Positions 22,547 to 31,517 of a stretch of 64,000 nucleotides of DNA are shown in pieces. Position numbers and translations under genes: made by a program. The notes beneath the pieces were generated by a model, which made no database searches, was not told the origin of the DNA, and saw nothing but the letters and a program-made list of their open reading frames with translations. The stretch is taken from assembly GCA_965237875.1 (NCBI GenBank), contig CBDEGP010000002.1, positions 744,001 through 808,000 of the forward strand, written 5' to 3'. The DNA comes from DAOUJI01 sp965237875. Its GTDB lineage: Bacteria; Chloroflexota; Dehalococcoidia; Lucifugimonadales; JAGWBF01. Numbering within the stretch: the stretch's first letter is position 1; the number at the start of each line of letters is the position of its first letter.

Positions 22547-23446
22547 ATGACGTTCAAAGCCAAGCCCCTGCGTTCCGTGCTGTTCGTGCCCGGCAACAAG
22601 GAAGATTGGATGCGGAAGGCACCGAAATACGGAGCTGACGCGTTGATACTGGACCTCGAGGACTCGGTGCCGCTCCAGGAGAAGGCCGAGGCCAGGACGC
22701 TGGTCGGGAAGATGCTGAAGGAGCTAGGCACAGCTGGACAGACCCTCTTCGTGCGGGTCAACGAACTGAGCACGGGAATGACCGCCGACGACATCGAAGC
22801 CATCGCCTGCGACGAGCTGTATGGAGTCATCCTGCCCAAGGTTACGGGCCCCGCCGACGTGGTTGAGACAGACATTCTACTCAAGCTCTTCGAAAGCCGG
22901 GCCGGGTCTCAGGTGGGTAAGACCTTCATAGACCCCTCCCTTGAGACGGCCCAGGGGTTGCGGCAGGCCTACGAGGTGGCTATGGCCTCGCCCAGAGTCG
23001 CCCACATGGGCGCCAGTGGAGGCAGGGGCGGCGACACAGCCCGGGCCCTTGGGTACCAATGGACCCCAGAAGGCATGGAGACGCTTTTCGTCCGCTCCAA
23101 GACGCTCCTGGACTCACGGGCTGCGGGAGTGTCGTATCCCATCACCGGCGGCTGGTTCGACATACAGGACCTGGACGGTCTGCGAGCCCACGCCCAGCGG
23201 GCAAAAGATATCGGGTACGTCGGGATGCACCTGATTCACCCCTACCATGTGCCTGTTGTCAACGAAGTGTTCACTCCCAGCGCGGATGAGCTCGCCGAAT
23301 GGCAGGGCCTCGTCCAGGCCATGGAGGAGCAGCGGGCCCAAGGCGGCGCCGCCGTCACCTACAAAGGGAACATGGTCGACATCGCCCACGAGCAGACGGC
23401 CCGCGCCATGCTGGACATGGCCCGGGAGTTGGGGCTGGTCAGCTAG
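22547..23446 (+). CDS. HpcH/HpaI aldolase / CitE-like CoA ester lyase
   Basis: A 299-aa TIM-barrel lyase of the CitE family (citrate, malyl-CoA, citramalyl-CoA type). Seen: RSVLFVPGNKEDWMRKAPKY, DALILDLEDSVPLQEKAEAR (metal-binding Glu/Asp), TLFVRVNEL (Arg), LPKVTGPADV, and ITGGWFDIQDLDGL with the C-terminal GYVGMHLIHPYHVPVVNEVF (usually GKxxIHPxQ). Cleavage of a 3-hydroxyacyl-CoA is likely, but the exact substrate is open. ATG 22547 has GGAGA upstream. The methyltransferase gene begins 1 nt after its stop. Confidence 0.9.
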   Translation: MTFKAKPLRSVLFVPGNKEDWMRKAPKYGADALILDLEDSVPLQEKAEARTLVGKMLKELGTAGQTLFVRVNELSTGMTADDIEAIACDELYGVILPKVTGPADVVETDILLKLFESRAGSQVGKTFIDPSLETAQGLRQAYEVAMASPRVAHMGASGGRGGDTARALGYQWTPEGMETLFVRSKTLLDSRAAGVSYPITGGWFDIQDLDGLRAHAQRAKDIGYVGMHLIHPYHVPVVNEVFTPSADELAEWQGLVQAMEEQRAQGGAAVTYKGNMVDIAHEQTARAMLDMARELGLVS

Positions 23447-23447
23447 A

Positions 23448-24266
23448 ATGTCGTCGGGGCCCGACAGCGGCGACGCGGCAGAAACCGGGACTCCAAGTTC
23501 CGGCGCCCTGGACGGAGTCCGGTTGTACGACGAGTTGGCCTACCTGTGGCCCATCATCAGCCCTCCGGAAGACTACGCCGAGGAAGCGATGCATTGGCGT
23601 CGTGCCATCCGAGAAAAACTAGGCGGCGGGCGGCATAAGATTTTGGAATTGGGTGTTGGCGGCGGGCACAACCTATCCCATTTAACTGCAGACTACCAAG
23701 CGACAGCGGTGGACATCTCCCCCCGTATGCTGGACCACTCCCGTGGCTTAAACCCCGGCGTGGAGCATCACGTGGGCGACATGCGGACGGTGCGGCTGGG
23801 TCGAAAATTCGACGCGGTGCTGGTCCATGACGCCATTTCCTACATGTTGACGGAGGACGACCTGCGGGCTGTGTTCACCACAGCACGGATACACCTAAGG
23901 CCAGGAGGTCTGCTGTTGGTCGCACCGGACCTGGTGCGAGACACCTTCGTGGGTGGGAAGGTTCTTCAATGGCCTGCCCGCTCTCCGCAACGTCCTGGCG
24001 ACCCTGTGGTGAGTGTGGAGGAACACCTGAACGACTGCGACCCGTCGGATACCGTAGTCGAAAGCCTGTTCGTCTACACCATCACCGAGGGAGGCATTCA
24101 GCGGGTGGAGTGCGACCTCCACCGCAGCGGTCTGTTTTCCATCGCCGCCTGGACCGCGTTGATGCAGGAAGCCGGGTTCGCCGTGGAAGCGCTCCCTTTG
24201 CCGGGCGATGGAGACGGCTGCGGGGAGCATTTGTTCCGGGGTGTACTGGCGCCGCCCTCGACTTAG
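23448..24266 (+). CDS. Class I SAM-dependent methyltransferase
   Basis: 272 aa. SAM-binding motif I KILELGVGGGHNLSHL, motif II-like TAVDISPRMLDHSRGL, GDMRTVRLGRKFDAVLVHDA, and LRPGGLLLVAPDLV. The last part forms a beta-rich domain with TITEGGIQRVECDLHRSGLF and AGFAVEALP. The target is unknown. It is directly coupled to the CitE-like gene, so methylation of a related small acid is possible but unproven. Start ATG 23448 was chosen because the longer frame is a shadow of the upstream gene. Confidence 0.87.
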   Translation: MSSGPDSGDAAETGTPSSGALDGVRLYDELAYLWPIISPPEDYAEEAMHWRRAIREKLGGGRHKILELGVGGGHNLSHLTADYQATAVDISPRMLDHSRGLNPGVEHHVGDMRTVRLGRKFDAVLVHDAISYMLTEDDLRAVFTTARIHLRPGGLLLVAPDLVRDTFVGGKVLQWPARSPQRPGDPVVSVEEHLNDCDPSDTVVESLFVYTITEGGIQRVECDLHRSGLFSIAAWTALMQEAGFAVEALPLPGDGDGCGEHLFRGVLAPPST

Positions 24267-24367
24267 CCCCCCGGCTGGGCAACGCGGCCTTCTGGGGCCT
24301 TTTGACTCCACGGCTGGGCCAATTGCTTGCCGTTCACCTTGAACGAGTCGAAGAGCCGTCTCCCCTT

Positions 24368-24643
24368 CTAGCGCTTTTGCTCCGGACTCGACGGGGCTTT
24401 GGAGCGTCTCGCGTAGCGGCGTTTTTTCTTGGGGCGGCCTCTCTTGCCTTCGTACCCCTTGGAATACTCTTGGACAGCGGAACGGGGTATGAGGTATACG
24501 CCGCCGATTTTGACTCCGGGTATCTTGCCCTCGCGTGTCAGGCGGGATACGGCGGAAGGGGTAATCCCAAGGATGGCGGCCGCCTCGGATGACGAAATGT
24601 GGTCAAACCGAATCTTAAGCAATTCCATATATGAAATTGGCAT
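24368..24643 (-). CDS. Helix-turn-helix (excisionase-type) DNA-binding protein
   Basis: 91 aa. HISSSEAAAILGITPSAVSR, then LTREGKIPGVKIGGVYLIPR, matches the MerR/excisionase-type winged HTH. The C-terminus is strongly basic (KGYEGKRGRPKKKRRYARRS) with an AT-hook-like GRPKKK. It could be a repressor or a nucleoid-type protein. It lies between the methyltransferase (convergent) and the LonB-like protease gene, about 60 nt away and pointing the same way. Confidence 0.8.
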   Translation of the reverse strand: MPISYMELLKIRFDHISSSEAAAILGITPSAVSRLTREGKIPGVKIGGVYLIPRSAVQEYSKGYEGKRGRPKKKRRYARRSKAPSSPEQKR

Positions 24644-24705
24644 TGTAACGACATATTAATGCCTGCAGACCCGGAGGCCCAACAAGAGTGGGGACAGATT
24701 ATTGG

Positions 24706-27180
24706 CTATTCGTTTGACGCGTCAGGGGACATGCCGGAGTAGAAACTCTTGATCACACCGGCCAGCTCCATCAACCGCTTATGGACCCGCCAGTTGACCG
24801 TCCCTTTGGGATAACCGGAGCTTGGGACTCTCTCTCCGGCTTCGATCCCTGTGAGCGCTTCTATGCCTTCGTCTATGGTCTTCACGGCATAGATATGGAA
24901 ATCGCCCTTCTGGATCGAGTCAACCACGTCCTCTCTGAGCATAAGATTCTTCACGTTCTGGTGAGGGACGATCACCCCCTGCTCCCCGGTGAGGCCCTTC
25001 ACCCGGCATAGGTCAAAGAACCCTTCAACCTTCTCATTCACGCCGCCTATGGGTTGTATCTCGCCCCGCTGATTGACAGAGCCGGTGACGGCGATGCCCT
25101 GGGCTATGGGCGCATCGGCCAAGCTGGAAAGTATGGCGTAAAGTTCGGTGGACGACGCGCTGTCTCCATCCACCCCTTCGTAGGACTGCTCGAACGACAG
25201 GCTGGCCGAAAGCGTCAGCGGCATGTCCTGGGCGAACATGGATCCCAGGTATCCGCTCAGGATCAAGACTCCCTTGTCGTGGATGCGCCCGCTGAGCTGG
25301 GCTTCCCGCTCGATGTTGATGACGCCGCTTCTTCCCGCGTAGGTCCTGGCTGTGATTCTCGACGGCCTTCCAAAGCTGAAGTCGCCCAAGTCATAAACGG
25401 CCAGACCGTTGACCTGTCCCACCGCTTCTCCCGACAGGTCAACCATGATGGTCCCGTCGGAGATCAGGTCCCTGATCCGCTCCTCCATCAAATTCAGCCT
25501 GTGCGCCTTGCGGCCTATAGCCGTTTTCACGTGGACGCCGGAGACCTTGTCCGCCCCATCCTGGCGGGCCCAGTAGTCCGACTCTATCAGCAGGTCTTTG
25601 ACGAGCCCGAACCTTGTCGAGAGTTTTGACTGGTCCGCCGCCAGCCTGGCGCCGAACTCTACGATTCGGGCGACGCCAGTGCGGTCACAGTGCAGCAGCT
25701 CCTCGTCATGGCATGCGCTGTGGATGAACGAGCAGTAGTCGGCTACGCTTTCCTTGGAGAGGTCAATCTGGGAGTCGAACTCCGCCTTGACCTTGAACAT
25801 CTCCCGGAAGTCGTCACGGTCGTGGGTGGAAAGGGTCCTGTAAACATTTTCGTCACCGGTCACAACCACCTTGCCGTTCCAGGGCATCGAATCGGGCCTC
25901 AGACCCTGAGGCGTCATCATGCCGGACTGGACGGCCGGATCTTCGAGACGCACCTCTTTGTTTCGTATGACCCGTTTCAGCCCTTCCCAAACGCCGGGAT
26001 TCACCATGAGGTCATTGGCGTTGAGGACCAGGTATCCGCCGTTGGCTTTGTGGACCGCTCCAGGTTTGAGCATCGTATGGTCGCTGAAATAGGCGCCCAT
26101 AAACGCGCGCCTGTCGATGGCGCCGAACAGGTTCACCCAGTTTGGGTTGGACTCTATGACTATGGGCGCCTGGTCTTTTGCCGAGTTGTCCACCATCACG
26201 TTCACTTTGAAGGAGATGTAGGGGTCACTCTGCTTTGGAGGCGGTTGCAAGGGCGCCTGATTCCCCTCCCCACGTTCATTCAGGTCCTCTTCGGAGAACA
26301 GCCTCAGGTTGCTCAGGCTGTAGCCCTTCACCCCGGCCAGGAAGGCGACGACGTCTTCCGATTTCTCGAACTCTCTGTTCAGAGGCCGGAACAGCTCTCC
26401 CAGGCATGACTCACCCACTTCTTGATCAAGCGCCGCGGCTTTGTCCTGGGTGTCCTTCTCAATGGCCCGGATGTTCTCCATCCTGCCCTGGACCTCCTGC
26501 ATCAGACGCCCTCTAGTCTCTTCAATGGATGTCCTGACAGCCTGGTCCAGACCTAGGAACTGCTCCGGGGAAATGGGCTGGCCGTCGGCGGCAACCGGGA
26601 ACAGGTTTGCTCCCATCTGGGTTATCCGGAGAGCGAAGCTGGCGCCCCGCGCCTCCTCTTCCAGTTCCCTCATCTCCTGCTGATGCCTGGCTCTCCCCTG
26701 TTCCTCCAGTTCCTTTCTCCGCTCCGTGTACTCCTCGCTGTTGAACGCCTTGGGCAGTTCTACTCTGAGGGACTTCAGCAGGTCGTCCATGGCCTGGGAC
26801 AACCTCTTCCCAGCGCCTGGGGTGAGGTGCAGGATTTTGGGGCGGTCGGGGTCCTGGAAATTGTTTACATAACACCAGTCTGATAAGGAAGGGATGACTC
26901 CCTGGGCCCTTTTCTGCTGCGTCATCGACTCGAGATGGGCCTTGACGGCCGATGCTCTTCCCGTGCCTGTAAGCCCGGTGACGAAAATGTTGTATCCGGG
27001 CTTTTCCAGGTCAAGACCGAACTTGATGGCGTCCAACGCCCTGTCTTGCCCTATGATGCCTTGGAGGGGCGAGAGCTCGTCGGTGAACTCGAAGTCCATG
27101 TCTGCGGTGTCGCACTGCCAGCATAAGCTGTCTTCAGGGACCTCATATTTCTTCGCCCTTGTGGAACGGTCCATTCTCAA
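24706..27180 (-). CDS. LonB-like ATP-dependent protease (AAA + S16 peptidase)
   Basis: 824 aa, cytosolic. The N-terminal AAA part has the P-loop IFVTGLTGTGRASAVKAHL, with LLERDxP-like regions replaced by long helical inserts (EERRKELEEQGRARHQQEMR region). Walker-type VLNANDLMVNPGVWEGLKR follows. The protease domain is intact: the catalytic dyad is Ser674 in VDGDSASSTELYAIL and Lys717 in PIGGVNEKVEGFFD, 43 residues apart as in Lon. It lacks the classical Lon N-terminal domain, matching the COG1067 Lon-related group. It probably degrades misfolded or regulatory proteins. Confidence 0.92.
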   Translation of the reverse strand: MRMDRSTRAKKYEVPEDSLCWQCDTADMDFEFTDELSPLQGIIGQDRALDAIKFGLDLEKPGYNIFVTGLTGTGRASAVKAHLESMTQQKRAQGVIPSLSDWCYVNNFQDPDRPKILHLTPGAGKRLSQAMDDLLKSLRVELPKAFNSEEYTERRKELEEQGRARHQQEMRELEEEARGASFALRITQMGANLFPVAADGQPISPEQFLGLDQAVRTSIEETRGRLMQEVQGRMENIRAIEKDTQDKAAALDQEVGESCLGELFRPLNREFEKSEDVVAFLAGVKGYSLSNLRLFSEEDLNERGEGNQAPLQPPPKQSDPYISFKVNVMVDNSAKDQAPIVIESNPNWVNLFGAIDRRAFMGAYFSDHTMLKPGAVHKANGGYLVLNANDLMVNPGVWEGLKRVIRNKEVRLEDPAVQSGMMTPQGLRPDSMPWNGKVVVTGDENVYRTLSTHDRDDFREMFKVKAEFDSQIDLSKESVADYCSFIHSACHDEELLHCDRTGVARIVEFGARLAADQSKLSTRFGLVKDLLIESDYWARQDGADKVSGVHVKTAIGRKAHRLNLMEERIRDLISDGTIMVDLSGEAVGQVNGLAVYDLGDFSFGRPSRITARTYAGRSGVINIEREAQLSGRIHDKGVLILSGYLGSMFAQDMPLTLSASLSFEQSYEGVDGDSASSTELYAILSSLADAPIAQGIAVTGSVNQRGEIQPIGGVNEKVEGFFDLCRVKGLTGEQGVIVPHQNVKNLMLREDVVDSIQKGDFHIYAVKTIDEGIEALTGIEAGERVPSSGYPKGTVNWRVHKRLMELAGVIKSFYSGMSPDASNE

Positions 27181-27307
27181 CTCTCCGTCGCTTAAGGCAG
27201 GCGCGGACGCCGATTTCTCGTCCTTCAGGGCCGCCCCGAAATAGATAGGCGCACGCGCAACATTTCCCCAAAAGGGCGACTTGTGTGGTGTAGGAGTAAA
27301 AGTGGAA

Positions 27308-27326
27308 CGCCCGGATCGACCGGGCG
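27308..27326 (-). terminator. Hairpin after the F420 reductase gene
   Basis: CGCCCGG/CCGGGCG stem with a 5-nt loop just past the stop of the minus-strand gene. Downstream is TTCCACTTTT, so the U-run is weak. Confidence 0.4.
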
Positions 27327-27331
27327 CTCGG

Positions 27332-27976
27332 TCAGATCCCCACGATCTTGATGGTGGAGTGGGCTTTGTACCGACGGTTGATGTTCACCAACAGAGGGGT
27401 CAGATTTTCAACATACTTGGAGTTGGCCAACGCGCCTCCGTCAACGGGGCGCAGACCCGAAATTTTGGTCACAAGGTCCATAACCGTTTCTTTGGCGCCT
27501 TTGTCATCGGAGCATACGATGACGTCGCCTTCCATGGTCTTGGGAGCCTCCATCAGGTCCACGGCGCTGGCGTTCTGGAACGCAGCGACAACCTTGGCGC
27601 CGGGCAGGATTCTCTGTGCCTCCATAGCAGCCGAGCCGTCCTCCACGTCGAGCGCTCTGGCCCTGCCGTCGCTGAACTCCATAGGGGCCACGGTGTTGAC
27701 GAGGATTTTCTCTCCGATCTCGTTGGTCAAGGCTTCCAGCGTAGGACGCTGGCCTTCGTAAGGAGTGGTCACAAAGACTATGTCGGCCTGCTCGGCTGCC
27801 ACGGAGTTAACGTCTCCGGTTATGGAGGCGCCAGGGGCCTGCTCCAGAAGAGACTGGGCCGCATCCTGCGCTCTCTCTTGGTTCCTGGAGCCTATAACCA
27901 CCTCCTCGCCGGCGAGGGCGAGCCTCAAAGCGAGTCCCTTGCCCTCCGGTCCGGTGCCGCCTATGAAGGCCAACAT
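27332..27976 (-). CDS. npdG: NADPH-dependent F420 reductase
   Basis: A 214-aa Fno/NpdG-type enzyme that exchanges hydride between NADP and coenzyme F420. N-terminal IGGTGPEGKGLALRLALAGE (nucleotide loop), EEVVIGSRNQERAQ (NADP-binding Arg after the second strand), ADIVFVTTPYEGQ, KILVNTVAPMEF, and VVAAFQNASAVDLM, all typical. It would feed reduced F420 to LLM oxidoreductases such as the one at 4247-5245. ATG 27976 was chosen over an in-frame upstream start since the protein family begins at MLAFIGGTG. Confidence 0.88.
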   Translation of the reverse strand: MLAFIGGTGPEGKGLALRLALAGEEVVIGSRNQERAQDAAQSLLEQAPGASITGDVNSVAAEQADIVFVTTPYEGQRPTLEALTNEIGEKILVNTVAPMEFSDGRARALDVEDGSAAMEAQRILPGAKVVAAFQNASAVDLMEAPKTMEGDVIVCSDDKGAKETVMDLVTKISGLRPVDGGALANSKYVENLTPLLVNINRRYKAHSTIKIVGI

Positions 27977-28153
27977 AGCTCTCCTCCGCTTCTTCAGGCT
28001 TATTGGTCCGACTCTTGACGCACGGTCATGGAACGTTCCCATACTATAACGGCGGCCCAACTTTTTAGGAAGAGCCTGCATTCTCTCCACGATTTCGAGC
28101 GGGGCGTCGGTTTCCCAAGCTCAAAAGGGACGTTGAGCGGGCGCTGAGGCTCC

Positions 28154-28184
28154 TTGAAGTCAGTATCCGCCGGTGGTGTAAAAT
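28154..28184 (+). promoter_or_regulatory. Probable leaderless promoter of the his operon
   Basis: TTGAAG (28154-28159) and TAAAAT (28179-28184), 19-nt spacer. The ATG at 28192 lies only 7 nt after the -10 box, so the mRNA would start at or next to the start codon. Confidence 0.4.
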
Positions 28185-28191
28185 ACTGGAC

Positions 28192-29628
28192 ATGGAACCG
28201 TTGCGACGGCTTAGAGGAATGCGTGACCAGGACCACAGTTCCTGGCTGGAGTTGGCCGGGGCCCAGGAACGTTTGAGGGATTTCTTTTCCCTCCACGGCT
28301 ATAGGGTCCTGGATACGCCCCTGTTGGAGCCGACAGGCCTGTTTCTCCGAAAATCGGGAGGCGAAGTGGCCTCCCAGCTTTATAGCTTCTCGGACCCGGG
28401 CGGCGCGCAGGTGAGCTTACGCCCCGAATTCACCGCCTCCATCATCAGGCGTCATATCCAGAACGACAGTCCCGACGTTTATTCTGCCAGAGTGCAGTAT
28501 GCCGGCCCTGTGTTCCGGTACTCGCCCGCATCTCCGCATTCGGGTGAACCACAGTCAGGACAACCGCTCCGCCAGTTTACCCAGGTGGGAGTTGAGCTGT
28601 TGGACGCCGCTGGACCTAAGGCCGACGCAGAGATAATGTCCCTGAGTTGGAACGCCCTGAGAGCATTGGGGGTTGCAGGACACCGCCTGGTCATAGGAGA
28701 CCTGGGGCTGCTTACGGGTATACTGGAATCGTTTGACCTCTCGGAGAGGGCGTCATCCGCCGTCCTGAGAGGTCTGTCGGCCGGGGGCTCCGCCGATGAC
28801 TTCACCAGAAAGCTTTCGGACCAACCTGGGGATGGCCGCCTGGCCGCCTCACTGGCGGGGATGAATGATGAAGAAGCCCGGGAGATGCTGGGAGGCCTTC
28901 TTGAATGGACCGGCGCAGGCTCCCTGGGACAGAGGCAGCCTCAAGAGGTCGTAGACCGCTTGTTGCAGAAGTTCAGGGGTTCCGACGACCCCGGGGCTGT
29001 GAGCCAGGCTGCGGAGCTGGTGGGGAGTCTGTCGGGCGTCAGGGGGAGGCCTGAGGACGTGCTGGCCGACGCCAGACGGATCGTCGGGTCTAACAGGGCC
29101 GGCGCCCAGGCGTTGGACAGATTGGAAGAAGCAGTAGGCTGGCTGTCCATGCAGATCGAGCAGGACGACGTGACGCTTGATTTCGGTCTGGTCCGGGAGT
29201 TGGCATACTACACGGACGTGGTTTTCGAGATCAGGTCGGCCTCCGGAGAACACATGCTGGGCGGCGGGGGCCGCTATGATGGACTGGCCCGGGCGTTGGG
29301 AAGCGCCAGGGACATCCCGGCGATGGGGTTTGCATACACTCTGGAGTCGCTGCTGGAATCCCTGGCCGTGGACGACGACCCATCGTCGTCAGCCCCGGAG
29401 AGCGTCCTGGTCACCTCTGCGGGCGGAGACGGATACCGTCACGCGTTGGCTCAGGCCAGGCTCTTGAGGGAGCAGGGAATCAACGTGGAGTTGGACCTGT
29501 CGGAATCGTCGTTAGAAGATTGTCTAGCCCATGCGCGAGACGCGGGGTTGGACAAGGTCATAGCCGTGGACTCCGACGGTAAATCGGAGTCCCACTGGGC
29601 GGCGCCAAGACGGGACGGCGGTCCATGA
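28192..29628 (+). CDS. hisZ: HisZ-like ATP phosphoribosyltransferase regulatory subunit (HisRS paralogue)
   Basis: 478 aa, built on the class II histidyl-tRNA synthetase core. Seen: RDFFSLHGYRVLDTPLLEPT, SLRPEFTASIIRRHI (RPE-T), YAGPVFRYSPASP and LRQFTQVGVELLDAAGPKAD (motif 2-like), and VRELAYYTDVVFEIRSASGE with GGGGRYDGLARALG. Catalytic features of true HisRS such as RGLDYYTG are altered, which fits HisZ. Placement directly before hisG supports this. It is longer than typical HisZ because of a C-terminal anticodon-binding-like domain (SVLVTSAGGDGYRHALAQAR). A diverged HisRS is the alternative. Confidence 0.8.
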   Translation: MEPLRRLRGMRDQDHSSWLELAGAQERLRDFFSLHGYRVLDTPLLEPTGLFLRKSGGEVASQLYSFSDPGGAQVSLRPEFTASIIRRHIQNDSPDVYSARVQYAGPVFRYSPASPHSGEPQSGQPLRQFTQVGVELLDAAGPKADAEIMSLSWNALRALGVAGHRLVIGDLGLLTGILESFDLSERASSAVLRGLSAGGSADDFTRKLSDQPGDGRLAASLAGMNDEEAREMLGGLLEWTGAGSLGQRQPQEVVDRLLQKFRGSDDPGAVSQAAELVGSLSGVRGRPEDVLADARRIVGSNRAGAQALDRLEEAVGWLSMQIEQDDVTLDFGLVRELAYYTDVVFEIRSASGEHMLGGGGRYDGLARALGSARDIPAMGFAYTLESLLESLAVDDDPSSSAPESVLVTSAGGDGYRHALAQARLLREQGINVELDLSESSLEDCLAHARDAGLDKVIAVDSDGKSESHWAAPRRDGGP

Positions 29629-29685
29629 CGCGGGGTCCCGGGGGCCGTTCTATGGCTGGAGAGCAATTTAGGTCTTGATTAGACA

Positions 29686-30768
29686 ATGATAGACGGTTTG
29701 AAGAGTCTGGACAATTCGGGGGCATCGGTGCAGGCCGAGGGCGTCCTCAGGCTGGGTCTGCCCAGCGACGGCGACCTGTACCAGCCCACTTTAGCCTATC
29801 TGGAGGACTGCGGCCTTGCAGTGGACAGGCCCAACTCGCGCCGTTACACGGGCGCCATCCCGACGCTCCCGGGCGTTTCGGTCATATTTCAGCGCACGGC
29901 CGACATCACCCAGAAGGTTGAAGAGGGCAGCGTAGACCTGGGCATCACTGGTCTGGACCGCTTCAAGGAGCACCAACGGGACGATTCCGACGTCATCCCC
30001 CTGATCGATGACCTGGGTTACGGCCAGTGCGACCTCGTGGTGGCCGCACCCGAGTCCTGGCTGGACGTGGAGTCGTTGGAGGACTTGGCCGACCTGTCGG
30101 TGGAGTTCCGGAATCTGGGGAGGCAACTCCGCATAGCAACCAAATACCCCCGCATCGTGGGCAGGTTCCTCACCGCCAGGGCCGTCAACTACTTTACCCT
30201 GGTGCAGGCCAGCGGCACGCTGGAGGCCGCTCCCGCCGCCGGATACGCAGACCTCATCGCGGACCTGAGCGCCAGCGGCGCCACCTTGAGGGAAAACAGG
30301 CTCAAGGCGTTGGATGGCGGCGTTGTGTTGAGTTCCCAGGCCTGCTTGATAGGAAACAGGAAGTCGCTGGCAAGCTCAGCCGAAGCCCTGTCTCTGGCCA
30401 AGTCCATCCTCGAAATGGCGGAAGGGCGCCGGAGGGCTGGTTCCTTGTACCGTATCACCGCCAACGTAAGAGGGCCGTCCGCCGAGGCCGTCGGCGCATC
30501 GGTGCTGTCCAAGCCCGATTTGGCCGGACTCCTAGGCCCAACCGTATCCAGGGTTTATAATGTGGACGCGGAAGACTGGTATGCAGTCACTCTGGTTGTT
30601 TCCAAAGACCGGTTGCTTGAGACGGTGGACCATTTGAGGGGATCAGGAGGACGGGACATCTCCACGTCGCAGGTGAACTATCTCTTCAAAGAGCGGAGCG
30701 CCGCTTATCAATACCTGCTGGACTCGCTGACGCCCACGTCCAATGGCGCCCGGGGGTCTGATGCCTAA
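29686..30768 (+). CDS. hisG: ATP phosphoribosyltransferase (long-form HisG)
   Basis: First step of histidine synthesis: PRPP plus ATP to phosphoribosyl-ATP. 360 aa. Seen: LRLGLPSDGDLYQPTLAYLE, VDLGITGLDRF, RIATKYPRIVGRFL, and the PRPP loop-like ASGTLEAAPAAGYADLIADL. The C-terminal 80 residues (LYRITANVRGPSAEAVGASV, SRVYNVDAEDWYAVTLVVSK, DHLRGSGGRDISTSQVNYLF) form the regulatory domain of long-form HisG, used for histidine feedback. Long HisG usually works without HisZ, yet a HisZ-like gene lies just upstream. Confidence 0.93.
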   Translation: MIDGLKSLDNSGASVQAEGVLRLGLPSDGDLYQPTLAYLEDCGLAVDRPNSRRYTGAIPTLPGVSVIFQRTADITQKVEEGSVDLGITGLDRFKEHQRDDSDVIPLIDDLGYGQCDLVVAAPESWLDVESLEDLADLSVEFRNLGRQLRIATKYPRIVGRFLTARAVNYFTLVQASGTLEAAPAAGYADLIADLSASGATLRENRLKALDGGVVLSSQACLIGNRKSLASSAEALSLAKSILEMAEGRRRAGSLYRITANVRGPSAEAVGASVLSKPDLAGLLGPTVSRVYNVDAEDWYAVTLVVSKDRLLETVDHLRGSGGRDISTSQVNYLFKERSAAYQYLLDSLTPTSNGARGSDA

Positions 30769-31516
30769 TCTGCCGACTCATCTTTCCCTGGCCAGCAGGA
30801 CGGCCAACAATCTGGCGGCCCCGGAGATCAGGGACCACATGGGCAGCTTCCTGCTTGGTTCCACCTCTCCCGACATCCGCATAATGACCAAGTCCAAGAG
30901 GGACGACACCCACTTTGCTCCACTAAACTTCCGGGATGTGGGATCAGGGATCAAAGGGCTGTTGGACGCCCATCCCGGTTTAGGGCGCCCCGACGGTCTA
31001 TCCGGCCCGACCAAAGCGTTTCTGGCCGGATACTTCACCCACCTCGTAGCCGATGAAACCTGGATCGTCGAGATATACCGCAACTGTTTCGACGGCGGCT
31101 CGTCCTTCGGAGATGAGGTCAGGGCAAACCTGTGGGACCGCGCAGCCCAGCTGGAGATGGACAGAGCGGCCCGCCTGGAGATGGGGGACTTCCACGACGC
31201 CAGGGCTATGCTGCGCGGCTCGGAGGTTGACGTAGCCGTCGGCTTCATTAACGAGGAGACGCTGAGGGAGTGGAGCGACTGGGTCACGAAGTTCACGGAA
31301 TGGGATTTCACCTGGGAACGCCTACGATTCGCGGCCAAGCGCCTCTACCAGGATGAGGAGCGCGCGACAAAGATCGTGGAGGAATTCCTGCAAGACGTGG
31401 AAATCGGCCTCGAGCAGGTCTACAGTGTAGCGCCGCGTGAACGTATCGACTTCTTTCAGGACCAGGCGGTACGGACCGCTTCACGGTTTATATGGGAGCG
31501 CCTCCTTGGACCTTAG
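30761..31516 (+). CDS. Zinc-dependent phospholipase C-like protein
   Basis: 251 aa. Starts LPTHLSLASRTANNL, contains HMGSFLLGSTSPDIRI, KRDDTHF, and FLAGYFTHLVADETWIVEIY, the His/Asp pattern of the zinc-dependent phospholipase C (S1/P1-like) fold. No signal peptide is seen, so it may be cytosolic and the phospholipase name only a fold label. It starts 8 nt inside the end of hisG and ends just before hisD, so it is embedded in the his operon. Its link to histidine synthesis is unknown. Confidence 0.75.
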   Translation: MPNLPTHLSLASRTANNLAAPEIRDHMGSFLLGSTSPDIRIMTKSKRDDTHFAPLNFRDVGSGIKGLLDAHPGLGRPDGLSGPTKAFLAGYFTHLVADETWIVEIYRNCFDGGSSFGDEVRANLWDRAAQLEMDRAARLEMGDFHDARAMLRGSEVDVAVGFINEETLREWSDWVTKFTEWDFTWERLRFAAKRLYQDEERATKIVEEFLQDVEIGLEQVYSVAPRERIDFFQDQAVRTASRFIWERLLGP

Positions 31517-31517
31517 A

